Of a DNA stretch of 64,000 bases, positions 49,402 to 58,844 are shown in pieces (position 1 is the stretch's first letter; each line of letters begins with the position of its first letter). The translations under genes were made by a program, and so were the position numbers. The stretch lies in the NCBI RefSeq assembly GCF_021555175.1, contig NZ_JAKGRW010000046.1, forward strand, positions 49,616 through 113,615, given 5' to 3'. The notes under the pieces were generated by a model. It saw only the letters and a program-made list of their open reading frames with translations. It did no database searches and was not told the DNA's origin. Origin of the DNA: Nocardioides alcanivorans (GTDB taxonomy: Bacteria > Actinomycetota > Actinomycetes > Propionibacteriales > Nocardioidaceae).

Positions 49402-49457
49402 GGTTCGCAGCAAAATTGCTGGGCCGGGGGAACCGCTGAAGTGGGGGATGGAACACC

Positions 49458-50808
49458 ATGAAGTTCATCGCTGCGTGGGGGGAGCGATCTCGCTCGTCCT
49501 CGCCTCGATCGCGCTGCCGACGGGCGCCACGGCGTCCGTGTCGCTCGACCAGTCGGTGGTCCAGACGGCCAAGGCCGACACTGTGGTGACCGGTGCTTCG
49601 ATCGCAGCCAAGACGGCTGCCAAGAAGAAGTGGCGGCCCAAGCAGGGCGCCTCCTTCAACGTCCCACGTGCGGGGGTCGCTTCCGCACAGTGGACCAACG
49701 AGAAGCGGATCCTCAAGGCCATCAACAACACGAAGAAGGGTGCGGAGATCCGCATCGCGACCTTCTCACTCGACCGCCACCCGGTCGCCGATGCCCTGAT
49801 CGCCGCCAAGAAGCGGGGGTGCGCGTGCAGATCCTGCTCAACGACCACCAGCAGAACCCGGCAATGCAGCGCCTCTACAAGGCGCTGGGCAAGAAACCGA
49901 AGAAGAACAAGAGCTTCGCCTACCGCTGCAAGGGCGGCTGCCGCTCCAGCTTCGAGAACCTCCACACCAAGTTCTACGTCTTCTCCAAGACCGGCGCGGC
50001 CAAGCAGGTCGTGATGCTCGGTTCCCACAACTTGACGGCCAATGCGGCGATCAACCAGTGGAACGACCTCTTCGTGGTCCGGGACAAGGCGAAGGTCTAC
50101 GACCCGTTCATCAAGCTCTTCAACCAGATGCGCAAGGACAAGAAGGCCAAGCCGCAGTACTGGCTGGCCAAGATGTCCAAGAGGTTCCAGCTCGAGGTCC
50201 TGCCCTATCCCAAGTTCAGCGCCAAGAACGACCCGATGATGAAGAACCTCAACAAGGTGAAGTGCAACGGCGCCAAGGGATCGCCCGGTGGTGTCAAGGG
50301 GCGCACCATGGTGCGGGTCAACATGCATGCCTGGAACACCAAGCGCGGCGTCTGGCTGGCCAAGAAGGTGCGCCAGCTCCACGCGCAGGGCTGCGACGTG
50401 AAGGTGATGTACGGGACCGCGAGCGCGACGGTTCGCGCCGAGTTCGCCAAGCAGACCAAGCGCGGTCCGCTTCGGGTCCACGTCGACGGCTACGACACCA
50501 ATGCAGACGGCCTCATCGACCTCTACGGTCACCTGAAGGTGCTCACCATCGCCGGCAACTGGAACGGCGACAAGAGCGCGCGCTACACGTGGACCGGCTC
50601 CAGCAACTGGGGCAACTCCGGTCTGCGCGGCGACGAGATCATCTTCCGGATCAAGGGCAACACGCAGATGCGCAAGTACAACAAGCAGTTCAACTACATG
50701 TGGAAGAACGGCTCGCACCTCGCGAAGTACATCGACTATGGCAAGGGAGTCTCCCCGCGCCTGGCTCCGCCGCCCAAGGCAGCCGGGCCGGCCTGGGAAG
50801 ACGACTGA
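49458..50808 (+). CDS. secreted phospholipase-D-like protein (two assembly frameshifts)
   Basis: About 450 residues after repair. With one G restored in the run at 49,476-49,482, ATG 49458 gives a clean signal peptide (MKFIAAWGGAISLVLASIAL, cleavage near TGATA). Without it the start would be ATG 49448. A second missing G near 49,817 restores AAKKRGVRVQILLNDHQ. Two PLD half-sites follow: LHTKFYVFS with GSHNLT, and GHLKVLTIAG with GSSNWG. The H-x-K pairs are kept but the Asp of HxKx4D is Ser or Ala in both, which is unusual. Probably extracellular; phospholipid or nucleic-acid phosphodiesters are possible substrates. Confidence 0.82.
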
Positions 50809-50956
50809 GTCCCGAGGCACCGACTCGGTCCCGCGACCTCGGCCCGCTGTTTGTGGGCTGGGTCACGGGCTCAGGGGTTCTACCGGCGGTGAAAGGTCAT
50901 TAACATCAACGCGGACCGGTGCCTTCCGTGGGCGCCGAGTAGCGGAAGGTTGTGAG

Positions 50957-52174
50957 ATGGGCCGTTTGTGCCAGACCGACGGGCTCACCGACATTCAGGA
51001 AGAGATCCTGAAGACGGTGCGGCAGTTCGTCGACGAGAAGATCATCCCGGTCGCGCAGGAGCTCGAGCACGCTGACGAGTACCCGACCGAGATCGTCGAG
51101 GGGCTCAAGGAGCTCGGCATCTTCGGGATCATGATCCCGGAGGAGTACGGCGGCCTGGGGGAGTCGTTGCTGACCTATGCCCTGTGCGTGGAGGAGATCG
51201 CGCGCGGCTGGATGAGCGTCTCCGGCGTCATCAACACCCACTTCATCGTGGCCTACATGCTGATGAAGCACGGCACGGAGGAGCAGAAGCAGAACTACCT
51301 GCCCCGGATGGCCACCGGCGAGGTGCGGGGTGCCTTCTCGATGTCCGAGCCCGGCCTGGGGTCCGACGTGTCGGCGGTGTCGACGAAGGCCACGGTCTCG
51401 ACAAGCTCGACCACCGGTGAGCCAGAGACCTATGCGATCACGGGTCAGAAGATGTGGCTGACCAACGGTGGTTCCTCCACGCTGGTGGCGGTGCTGACCA
51501 AGACCGACGAGGGCGCCGACTCCGTCTACAAGAACATGACCACGTTCCTGGTGGAGAAGACTCCGGGCTTCGGTGAGGTTGCCCAGGGCATCACGGTGCC
51601 GGGCAAGATCGACAAGATGGGCTACAAGGGCATCGACACCACCGAGATGATCTTCGAGGGCCACCAGATCGCGGCCGAGCAGATCCTCGGCGGAGAGCCT
51701 GGCAAGGGCTTCTTCCAGATGATGGACGGCGTCGAGGTGGGTCGCGTCAACGTGGCTGCCCGTGCCTGTGGTCTTGCGTGGCGCGGATTCGAGTTGGGGA
51801 TCTCCTACGCCCAGCAGCGTCACACCTTCGGCAAGCCGATCGCCGAACACCAGGCAGTGCTGTTCCGGCTGGCCGAGATGGCCACCAAGGTGGAGACGTC
51901 ACACAACATGATGGTGCGCGCCGCACGCCTGAAGGACACCGGCCAGCGGATGGACGTCGAGGCAGGCATGGCCAAGATGGTTGCCTCCGAATATGCCAAC
52001 GAGGTCGTCGAGGACTCCTTCCGGATCCACGGCGGTTACGGCTACTCCAAGGAGTACGAGATCGAGCGCATCATGCGCGAGGTCAAGTTCATGCTCATCG
52101 GTGAGGGCACCAGTGACATCCAGAAGATGATCATCGGTCGCTCCTTGTTGAAGGACTACAAGCTCAAGGGCTGA
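50957..52174 (+). CDS. acyl-CoA dehydrogenase
   Basis: 405 residues. FAD-dependent alpha,beta-dehydrogenation of acyl-CoA. FSMSEPGLGSDVSA and KMWLTNGGSS for FAD and substrate, RQHTFGK-like QQRHTFGKPIAEHQ, and the C-terminal IHGGYGYSKEYEIERIMREVKFMLIGEGTSDIQ that holds the catalytic Glu and FAD contacts. ATG 50957 follows GGAAGG. A short insertion (STKATVSTSSTTGEPET) sits in the beta domain. The gene stands alone with its own terminator; chain-length preference unknown. Confidence 0.93.
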   Translation: MGRLCQTDGLTDIQEEILKTVRQFVDEKIIPVAQELEHADEYPTEIVEGLKELGIFGIMIPEEYGGLGESLLTYALCVEEIARGWMSVSGVINTHFIVAYMLMKHGTEEQKQNYLPRMATGEVRGAFSMSEPGLGSDVSAVSTKATVSTSSTTGEPETYAITGQKMWLTNGGSSTLVAVLTKTDEGADSVYKNMTTFLVEKTPGFGEVAQGITVPGKIDKMGYKGIDTTEMIFEGHQIAAEQILGGEPGKGFFQMMDGVEVGRVNVAARACGLAWRGFELGISYAQQRHTFGKPIAEHQAVLFRLAEMATKVETSHNMMVRAARLKDTGQRMDVEAGMAKMVASEYANEVVEDSFRIHGGYGYSKEYEIERIMREVKFMLIGEGTSDIQKMIIGRSLLKDYKLKG

Positions 52175-52211
52175 GCCGCTCAGCGGCTCCCCACGGGTGG
52201 AGTCTCCGACG

Positions 52212-52247
52212 ACGAAGGGGCAGGTCCGCGCGGACCTGCCCCTTCGT
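52212..52247. terminator. hairpin terminator between convergent genes
   Basis: A perfect 36-base palindrome (arm ACGAAGGGGCAGGTCCGC) between the acyl-CoA dehydrogenase stop and the end of the minus-strand lipoprotein gene. Confidence 0.85.
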
Positions 52248-52262
52248 GCGTGTCCCGCCCGG

Positions 52263-52910
52263 TCACCACTTCCAGCTGGCGAGGATCGCGTTGGTGGTCC
52301 GGGTGCGAGCCTTCTCCGGCACGTTGCGCGCGTAGGAGAACGCGATGACGGTCACCCGCCCCTCGTCATCGATGCCGGAGTACTGGTCGAGCTGGTAGTT
52401 GACCGGCTTGGCCTTCATCACCCCGACGTGGTGGGCCATCGGCCGGCCGTCGACCAGGACGCGGTCCAGCTGGTCGATCTTCTTGGCGACGTCCTCGAGC
52501 TGGATGGCGATGTCGGCCTCGAGGTCGTCCAGGTTGCCGCCGGTGGCGACGATGCTCGTGACCGTGACGTTGTTGCGGAACCCGTCGCTCCCGTCTGCCT
52601 CGGCGCCCGACGTGTCGATCTCGCTGTTCACCTCACGGGCGGAGCCGGTGTTGTCGATCCAGTCGACGGGCACCTTGTAGGTGTAGGTGCTGCCCTCGAT
52701 CTTCGCGCCCTTGGCGGGTTTGCCGAAGTCGACCTCTTGGGCGGACGGGGTCTCCTCGGCAGGCGGGACGGGGGTCAGCGTCGCACTCGCGGTGGGACTC
52801 TCCTGCGCATCGGGTTTGTCGTCCTTGTCATCGCCCCCGCAGCCAGCCAGCAGCGACGAGGAGACCAGGGTGCCGACCAGGACAAGGGCGGCAGTTCGAG
52901 AACGGCTCAT
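52263..52910 (-). CDS. lipoprotein, unknown function
   Basis: 215 residues from ATG 52910. Lipoprotein signal peptide with lipobox SLLAGCGG, then a disordered Asp/Pro/Thr-rich linker (about 25-65) and a compact domain (about 70-215, STYTYKVPVDWIDNTG... VTVIAFSYARN... ASWKW) like the PsbP/LpqN-type domains of actinobacterial lipoproteins. Function unknown. Confidence 0.78.
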   Translation of the reverse strand: MSRSRTAALVLVGTLVSSSLLAGCGGDDKDDKPDAQESPTASATLTPVPPAEETPSAQEVDFGKPAKGAKIEGSTYTYKVPVDWIDNTGSAREVNSEIDTSGAEADGSDGFRNNVTVTSIVATGGNLDDLEADIAIQLEDVAKKIDQLDRVLVDGRPMAHHVGVMKAKPVNYQLDQYSGIDDEGRVTVIAFSYARNVPEKARTRTTNAILASWKW

Positions 52911-53018
52911 GGCGAGCAAGTTACCGGCTCTCGGGCATGCTTGCCGCAAATGGGTTGGCACGCGTTGGCGTGAATGCCATGGTGGAGGAGTCAACCCCCC
53001 GCTGAAGGGACACGCACG

Positions 53019-53201
53019 ATGACCGATTCCGGTGCCAACGAAGATCTCAAGGCGAAGATGCGCGAGGCGCTCGACCGCAAGAACGACCAGGAGCGGGGAG
53101 TGCACAAGGACGGTCCGGTGCCCGAGAAGGCCCATGGTTCGGAGGTCATCGGGGGCGCCCCCAAGATGCACCGGCGCAAGGCCGGTGGCGGCGGCTCCTG
53201 A
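53019..53201 (+). CDS. DUF5302 small protein
   Basis: 60 residues from ATG 53019. The charged helix MTDSGANEDLKAKMREALDR, the KxxAH segment and the final KMHRRKAGGGGS match the small actinobacterial DUF5302 family. No function known. A hairpin follows its stop. Confidence 0.85.
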   Translation: MTDSGANEDLKAKMREALDRKNDQERGVHKDGPVPEKAHGSEVIGGAPKMHRRKAGGGGS

Positions 53202-53225
53202 CGGTGCACCCTTGACGCGGGGACT

Positions 53226-53246
53226 CCCACCACCGACGGTGGTGGG
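53226..53246 (+). terminator. short hairpin after the DUF5302 gene
   Basis: CCCACCACC-GAC-GGTGGTGGG at 53226-53246. It ends right at the GTG start of the next gene, so it may also hold that gene's ribosome site in a stem. Confidence 0.55.
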
Positions 53247-53870
53247 GTGTCCTTGCAGGTCGGCTGTCCGCACTGCGCGGCGAGTCTGGAGAAGTACGGC
53301 GACGGGTGGCGGTGCGCCGTGCACGGCTCGGTGTCCGCGCTGTGGCGCGCCGTCCACAGCGGCTACGACGCCTTCAGTCAGCATCTCATGTGGGCAGCCG
53401 GGTTCCCGACGACGTTGCCCTGGCCCCTCCCGACCGGGTGGTGGGTGACCGACTTCGCGACGGTGCACGACGGAGAGCGGGCCACGGCGACGATGGCCTC
53501 CGTTGCCGGAAGCACCCACCAGGACGGGCCCGTCGAGGTCCTCGTGGTGTGCGAGGAGGCGGGTGTGGGCCTGGGCGCGCGGGTCTCCGGCTTCGTGCAC
53601 ACGGATCCTGGGGCCCATCTCGGCGAGGAGCGGCTGCGGCTGCGGGTCGACACCCGGCTGCACTCCTTCTGGCCCGTGACGGGGGCATCGATCCATCAGG
53701 GCGCCAGCAGCGTGGTAGCAGGTGAGGTGGACGGTCGATGGATGTGGCTGGTGCTGCGTCCTGCGTCGGCGTTGCTCCTGCTGGGTGGTCAGTTCGCGCT
53801 GGCTGACGTCTCGGACCAGGGCCCCAGTCTCCTGGAGTTGCCCTTCGGTGGCCCCGCGCCTGTCTGGTGA
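53247..53870 (+). CDS. DUF6758-like protein
   Basis: 207 residues from GTG 53247. N-terminal zinc-ribbon pair (VGCPHCAASLEKYGDGWRC, then AVHG), a WPLPTGWWVTDF segment and beta-rich C-terminus with the typical AGSTHQDGPVEVLVVCEEAGVGLGARVSG. It corresponds to a conserved actinobacterial family (DUF6758, sometimes labelled phosphotransacetylase-like). There is no obvious ribosome site because of the preceding hairpin; leaderless or re-initiated translation is possible. Function unknown. Confidence 0.75.
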   Translation: MSLQVGCPHCAASLEKYGDGWRCAVHGSVSALWRAVHSGYDAFSQHLMWAAGFPTTLPWPLPTGWWVTDFATVHDGERATATMASVAGSTHQDGPVEVLVVCEEAGVGLGARVSGFVHTDPGAHLGEERLRLRVDTRLHSFWPVTGASIHQGASSVVAGEVDGRWMWLVLRPASALLLLGGQFALADVSDQGPSLLELPFGGPAPVW

Positions 53871-53988
53871 CGGTGTGATGGAGAACTCGTTGCCGCGAGG
53901 TCGGGTTTGGGCAGGATGATTTCCTGTCGAACCGCGATGCAACATAAGATTCTCCGGTGATGAGCAGAGGGTTTCCGGAGGCGTGGTC

Positions 53989-54609
53989 GTGGACTCGGTG
54001 ATCAATGTCGTGATGCTCACCGAGGTCTTCGTGACCTTGTTCGTCATCATGGACCCGCCCGGCACGATCCCGGTCTTCCTCTCGTTGACCGCCGGTCGTG
54101 CGCCGGCCACGATCAAGCGCGCGGCGTGGCAGGCTGTCGCCGTCTCCTTCCTGGTGATCACCCTCTTCGCCCTCTTCGGTCACGCGATCCTGCGCTACAT
54201 GCACATCTCGATTCCGGCCCTCCAGGGCGCGGGCGGACTGCTGTTGCTGCTCGTGGCTCTGCAGCTGCTCATGAGCAACGACAAGTTCTCGATGGCCGGG
54301 TCCGGCGACACGAACGTGGCACTGGTCCCACTGGGCACCCCGCTGCTGGCCGGCCCCGGCGCGATCGTGGCCACCATGCTGTTCGTGCAGAGTGCCGACT
54401 CGGGGCCTGATGTGACGGCGCTCGTGGTCGGCATCGTCGCCGTGCACGCGATGCTGTGGCTGAGCATGCGCTTCTCGCTGCGGATCATGAAGCTCATCCG
54501 CGAGGGCGGGGTCATGCTCATCACCAAGATCGCGGGCCTTCTGCTCTCGGCGATTGCCGTGCAGATGGTGGCTGACGCGGTCCGTGCCTTCGTGCTGGGC
54601 GAGGGCTGA
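53989..54609 (+). CDS. MarC-family integral membrane protein
   Basis: 206 residues. Six hydrophobic helices, with FVIMDPPGTIPVFLSLT and PLGTPLLAGPGAIVATMLF, the two half-helix signatures of MarC/UPF0056. GTG 53989 fits GGAGG at 53977-53981; GTG 53983 would be too close. The family is linked to membrane transport but no substrate is established; the name does not mean drug resistance. Confidence 0.9.
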   Translation: MDSVINVVMLTEVFVTLFVIMDPPGTIPVFLSLTAGRAPATIKRAAWQAVAVSFLVITLFALFGHAILRYMHISIPALQGAGGLLLLLVALQLLMSNDKFSMAGSGDTNVALVPLGTPLLAGPGAIVATMLFVQSADSGPDVTALVVGIVAVHAMLWLSMRFSLRIMKLIREGGVMLITKIAGLLLSAIAVQMVADAVRAFVLGEG

Positions 54610-54638
54610 GCACGGCTTCGCCGCAGGGGTGACCCGGG

Positions 54639-55421
54639 TCAGCGTCGGCCGAGGGCCTGTGCCCGCTGGAGAAGGCTGCGAGGGATGATCCTGGTCGCGG
54701 TGACGATCACCTTGTAGCGCTTGCTCGGCACGGAGAAGCTCCGGCCCCGGTCCAGGTCGACAAGGGCGTCCCGCACGAGGTCTTCGGCCTCCAGCCACAG
54801 AAACCCCGGTGCCGAGTCGCGCGTGACATCCATCCGCTCGTGGAACTCGGTCTTCACGAATCCCGGGCACAGCGCCATGACCTGGACCCCGTGGCCGGCG
54901 TACTCGTTGTGGGCCCACTCGCTGAAGCTGTTCACCCAGGCCTTGGCTGCGCTGTAGCTGCCGCGCGGCAGGAACGATGCGACGCTGGAGACGTTGACGA
55001 CGGCACCCCTGCCGCGCTCGGTCATCGTCCCCAAGGCAGCGTGCGACAGGCGCAGCACGGCGGTCACCAAGATGTCGAGCATCTGCTGCTCGGCCTCCAC
55101 GTCGTTGTCGAGGAAGCGTTGCTTGAGGCCGAAGCCTGCGTTGTTGACCAGCACCTCGACCGGACGCTCACGATCACGCAGGCGCTCCGCGACCCGATCC
55201 AGTTGAGCCCGATCCACCAGGTCGGCAGGCAGTACCTCCACCTCTACCCGGTGGTCGACGCGGAGCTGCTCGGCGACTGCCTCCAGGCGCGCCTCGTCAC
55301 GGGCGACCAGCACCAGGGGATGGCCGCGTCGGGCCAGCTGGACGGCGAACTCGTGTCCAATGCCGGCCGTGGCACCGGTGACGAGTGCAAGACCGGAGGG
55401 CAGTGTGCTGGAGTTGGTCAT
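54639..55421 (-). CDS. short-chain dehydrogenase/reductase (DltE/YqjQ-like)
   Basis: 260 residues from ATG 55421. TGATAGIGHEFA cofactor motif, LVNNAGFG, Ser in VNVSSVASF, and Y-x3-K in SYSAAKAWVNSFSE. The PGFVKTEFHERM and C-terminal RIIPRSLLQRAQALGRR tails are typical of this actinobacterial SDR subgroup. The R after TGATAG.. strand beta-2 (VARDEARLE) suggests NADPH. Substrate unknown. Convergent to marC. Confidence 0.87.
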   Translation of the reverse strand: MTNSSTLPSGLALVTGATAGIGHEFAVQLARRGHPLVLVARDEARLEAVAEQLRVDHRVEVEVLPADLVDRAQLDRVAERLRDRERPVEVLVNNAGFGLKQRFLDNDVEAEQQMLDILVTAVLRLSHAALGTMTERGRGAVVNVSSVASFLPRGSYSAAKAWVNSFSEWAHNEYAGHGVQVMALCPGFVKTEFHERMDVTRDSAPGFLWLEAEDLVRDALVDLDRGRSFSVPSKRYKVIVTATRIIPRSLLQRAQALGRR

Positions 55422-55480
55422 GTGCCCAGCATTCAGGTGCCCATGGGCGGATCGCAACCGCGTCGGGCATGATGGAGCCA

Positions 55481-56263
55481 ATGACTGGGACAACGCTCGC
55501 GATCGCCAACCAGAAGGGTGGCGTCGCCAAGACCACGACGGTCGCCTCTCTCGGTGCGGCGCTCGCCGAGCTGGGGCAGCGTGTGTTGTTGGTCGATCTC
55601 GACCCGCAGGCCTGCCTGACGTTCTCCTTGGGCATCGACCCGGAGGACCTCGAGCTCTCCGTCCACCACGTTCTGACGAAGGGCCTCGACGCCCGCGAGG
55701 TCCGGCTCGACACCCACGACGGGGTGGAGATACTCCCGGCCACGATCGAGCTGGCTCGTGCCGAGGCGGACCTGTTGACCCGCACCGGCCGGGAACACGT
55801 CATCAAGACGGCGCTCGACGACCTGGAGCAGACGGGGAGCACTACGACTGGGTGCTCCTCGACTGCCCGCCCTCGCTCGGTGTCCTCACCGTGGCCGCCC
55901 TCACCGCAGCAGACGGGGTCCTCATCCCGTTGCAGTGCGAGACGCTCTCCCACCGTGGCGTCGGCCAACTCCTCGACACCGTCCACGACGTACGGCGCTT
56001 CACCAACCGTGCGCTCGAGGTCTGGGGTGTGCTGCCCACGCTCTTCGACGGCCGCACCAACCATGCGCGCCGAGTGCTGGACACCATCGCCGAGACCTAC
56101 GACCTGGAGGTCATGGAGCCTCCCATCCCCAAGACCATCAAGTTCGCCGAGGCACCTGCCGCCGGCCGATCGATCCTCGCGATGAGTCGCACCAGCAAGG
56201 GCGCTGCTGCCTATCGTGAGGTTGCTGCTGCCCTGCTGCGTCGCCGCGACGGTTCCGCCTGAC
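55481..56263 (+). CDS. ParA-family ATPase (frameshifted in assembly)
   Basis: About 261 residues after repair. Deviant Walker A NQKGGVAKTTTVASL, then LLVDLDPQACLTFSLG, Walker B DWVLLDCPPSLGVLTVAAL and the QCETLSHRGVGQLLDTV region. It is an orphan ParA: no parB or parS-like site is adjacent. Such proteins position plasmids, chromosomes or protein clusters. The frame breaks near 55,836; one more G yields EQTGEHYDWVLLD. Start ATG 55481 (GGAG upstream); ATG 55472 is possible. Confidence 0.9.
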
Positions 56264-56264
56264 G

Positions 56265-56906
56265 ATGTCACGACATCGCGCTCCTCGTCGCCGTTCCCGC
56301 GCCTGGCTGAGCCTGGTCGCGGTGCTGGCCACTGGTGCGGTGGTGGGGGCCGGGGTCGGGCTGGTGCCTCCGCAGGTGACGCCGGCGGCGATCTCCGGAT
56401 CGCTCGACTCGGATCCTGGCGGCGGGGCGCCCGCCACCGTCGCCGAACCGGTGCTGGTCCGGGCCAGCGCCGCGCAGGCGGTGATGGCTCCGCTGCCGTC
56501 CGATGCGGTTCCTGCGGACTCGGGCCAGGGGCGTCGAATCGTCTTCAGCCAGGAGCGTCAGCGGGTCTGGCTGATCGCCGCCGACGAGGCGGTCGAACGC
56601 ACCTACCTGGTTTCCGGGAGTGTCTACGACAACCTCGACCCCGGTAGCTACTCGGTCTTCTCCCGCTCGGAGCAGGCTTGGGGCATCGACGACTCCGGCA
56701 CGATGCGCCACTTCGTCCGTTTCGCGCGGGGTCCGCGGGCAGCCATCGGATTCCACGACATCCCGGTCTCCGACGGCAAGGCGGTGCAGACCGAGGACGA
56801 GCTCGGCCAGCCCCTGTCGCACGGCTGCATCAGGCAGCGCAGCGAGGATGCCGTCGCCCTCTGGGAGTTCGCCCCGCTCGGCACCTCCGTCGTCGTCGTC
56901 GCGTGA
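56265..56906 (+). CDS. L,D-transpeptidase (YkuD)
   Basis: 213 residues starting one base after the parA stop. One N-terminal transmembrane or signal helix (WLSLVAVLATGAVVGAGVGLV), a linker, and a YkuD domain with YLVSGSVYDNLDPGSY, IGFHDIPV and the catalytic LSHGCIRQ (His and nucleophile Cys). It makes 3-3 crosslinks in peptidoglycan or anchors proteins to it. The domain is short, without Ig-like or peptidoglycan-binding modules. The last complete gene in the window. Confidence 0.88.
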   Translation: MSRHRAPRRRSRAWLSLVAVLATGAVVGAGVGLVPPQVTPAAISGSLDSDPGGGAPATVAEPVLVRASAAQAVMAPLPSDAVPADSGQGRRIVFSQERQRVWLIAADEAVERTYLVSGSVYDNLDPGSYSVFSRSEQAWGIDDSGTMRHFVRFARGPRAAIGFHDIPVSDGKAVQTEDELGQPLSHGCIRQRSEDAVALWEFAPLGTSVVVVA

Positions 56907-57032
56907 GCTGCGGCGGGACGATCCACACCCCTGAAATCGGGATAGTCCCGGACGAATTTGTAGCTCCCGCTTGCGGGGAAGGCGGCGGAGCCAGGTCCGG
57001 GACTGGTCACCGTGTCCCGGCGTGGAGCTGGA

Positions 57033-57129
57033 TCAGTCGGTGGCGGTGGCGGTGGCGGTGGCCGGTGCCACCTCAGGCCTGGCTGCCCGCGCCGCTGGGC
57101 TTGCGACGCCGACGACGCCGACGGGGCGC
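57033..57129 (-). CDS. C-terminal end of an unknown minus-strand protein, cut by the fold-back
   Basis: On the minus strand, a frame entering at the fold-back point reads RPVGVVGVASPAARAARPEV, continues with a run of Ala-Thr pairs and ends in TGA at 57033. Pro/Ala-rich tails like this are common at the ends of actinobacterial proteins, for example RNA helicases, but nothing identifies the protein. Everything upstream is lost because the sequence folds back here; sequence past 57,129 is an echo, not the missing gene. Confidence 0.4.
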
Positions 57130-57720
57130 TTCGCCCTCGCCGTCCTCGGCGTCGCAAGCCCGGCGGCGCGGGCAGCCAGCCCGAGGTGGCACCGGCCACC
57201 GCCACCGCCACCGCCACCGACTGATCCAGCTCCGCCGGGACACACTCTGCGGCCCGGACGAATTCGTCGCCTCACAGCGGGTTTCACGGTGGATAAGTTT
57301 ATCCCGTTTCGAGGTGTCCTCACAGCTCACGCGACGACGGCGACGGAGGTGCGGCGGAGCAGACTCCCCGGAGAACATCCTCACGCGATGCGAGCTGTGC
57401 GACGCCGGCGATGTCGTCTCCGCGTTGCGCGAACTGGCAGTGACGCATCGTGCCGGGCGATGCTGGCCGAGCCGACCGAACTACCGGGTCGAGCGATTGT
57501 CGTAGATCCGAAACCAGACAGGTGCGTTCGACCTTGTGGCGCGTCAGCTTCCAGACCGCTGACATCCTGGCTAATTCGACGCCCTGGCCAGTCCGCAGGA
57601 ACCGCATCCGGACACGGCAACGGAGGCGCTGCTGGACCAGCCTGCGGTGAAAGCGTCAGTCATCCCGGGCCCCGGCCCCGCCGATGGCTGCGCGACCGAA
57701 CAGCCAGGCGGAGGCTGGCG
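57129..57720. other. echo of the L,D-transpeptidase gene region
   Basis: 57511-57532 (AAACCAGACAGGTGCGTTCG...) corresponds to the complement of 56591-56613 with indels. The first part to about 57,230 repeats the Ala-Thr coding repeat as its complement. Confidence 0.9.
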
Positions 57721-58256
57721 ACGCGATGTCGCCGTCAATCGTCAGGCGGAACCGCGGCGGCACAGCAGGGCAGCAGCGGCCTCGCGACAGCAGCGCCTTC
57801 AATCGCGGAGGATCGATCGGCCGGCGGCGAGCGCCTCGGCGAACCCCGATGGTCTTGGGATGGAATCCATGACGATCGTAGATGTCAGCGCTATGGTGCG
57901 GCCGTCGAAGCGCCCCGGACTCGGCGCGATTGGTGAAGCGCCGTGGACATTGATCGTGGCCGACGCCGGTGGGCGTCTCGCCTGCGGCGGATGAAGGGCC
58001 GATCGCTGCGGTGAAGAGCCGCGACGAACGCCGAGCGGGCCCGAACGGCGTCTTGTGATCCCGTTCTCCGGTGGGAGATCGGCGCAGGCTCGATCGTGAC
58101 TGCCGGAATCCACCCCGTCGTGGAGTGTCATTCCGAGACCTCGCCGGGCCGGCGGTGAACTAGTCCTCAGAGGCGTCAGACAGGCAAGCACGCTGCCCCA
58201 GCTCGGCAGGCGCCTACTGAAGAGGCGACTGCGACGCCGCCCTTCTCGCAGCTGGC
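57721..58256. other. echo of the parA gene
   Basis: 57738-57753 is an exact 16-base complement of 56250-56265 (end of parA). CATCATGCCCG near 58,260 matches the complement of the sequence just before the parA start. Confidence 0.9.
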
Positions 58257-58296
58257 TCCATCATGCCCGGCAGTCATGGGCACCCCGCGCATGTTT

Positions 58297-58835
58297 CCAG
58301 CTTGCTATATGTACTCGTCACCCGCGTACGTGAACACAGTTCGCCTCCTGACCCGGCGGCGACAGGCGATCGCCGGGCGTATCGACCACCGGGCCAGAGT
58401 ACCTGCCGACACCATCTTGTCGGGAAGCTCAACCGTCGAGTCGCGGAGATGCCGTGATCGTGGCGTCAGTCGTGGCGGCGCAGCAGCGCTCACGACAGAC
58501 CGAGCGGCTTCGGCCATCTTGACTGCGCCGTGCTGCGCCTGTCTGCTGGGGACGGCGCCAGGGGTACCGTCAACGTCGCTCCAGCGTCGCTGGCGCGGCC
58601 TGGGTGGGCAGCTTCAGCGGTGTTACAACTGCGCCGGCCGCGGGGTGATGTGGCTGGCTGGGGGAGGACTGAACCACAGTGGGCGATGTGGCTGGAGGCC
58701 GAGACTCGTGCCGGGACTGGTGCCTGGGCCAGGGCCAGGTGCCGAGTAGGTGATGTCGACCGAGACCCTCGCAGCAGACCTCCGGGCAGCCCGCCGCTGA
58801 GCAGGTGAAGGCATGCTCAGCATAGGCACGTCAAT
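58297..58835. other. echo of the SDR gene (54639-55421)
   Basis: TCGACCACCGGG at 58382-58393 is the exact complement of 55247-55258, and the surrounding GTACCTGCCGACACC and GCGGAGATGCCGTGATCGTG stretches follow the SDR coding strand with indels. Confidence 0.88.
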
Positions 58836-58844
58836 GCGGCAATC

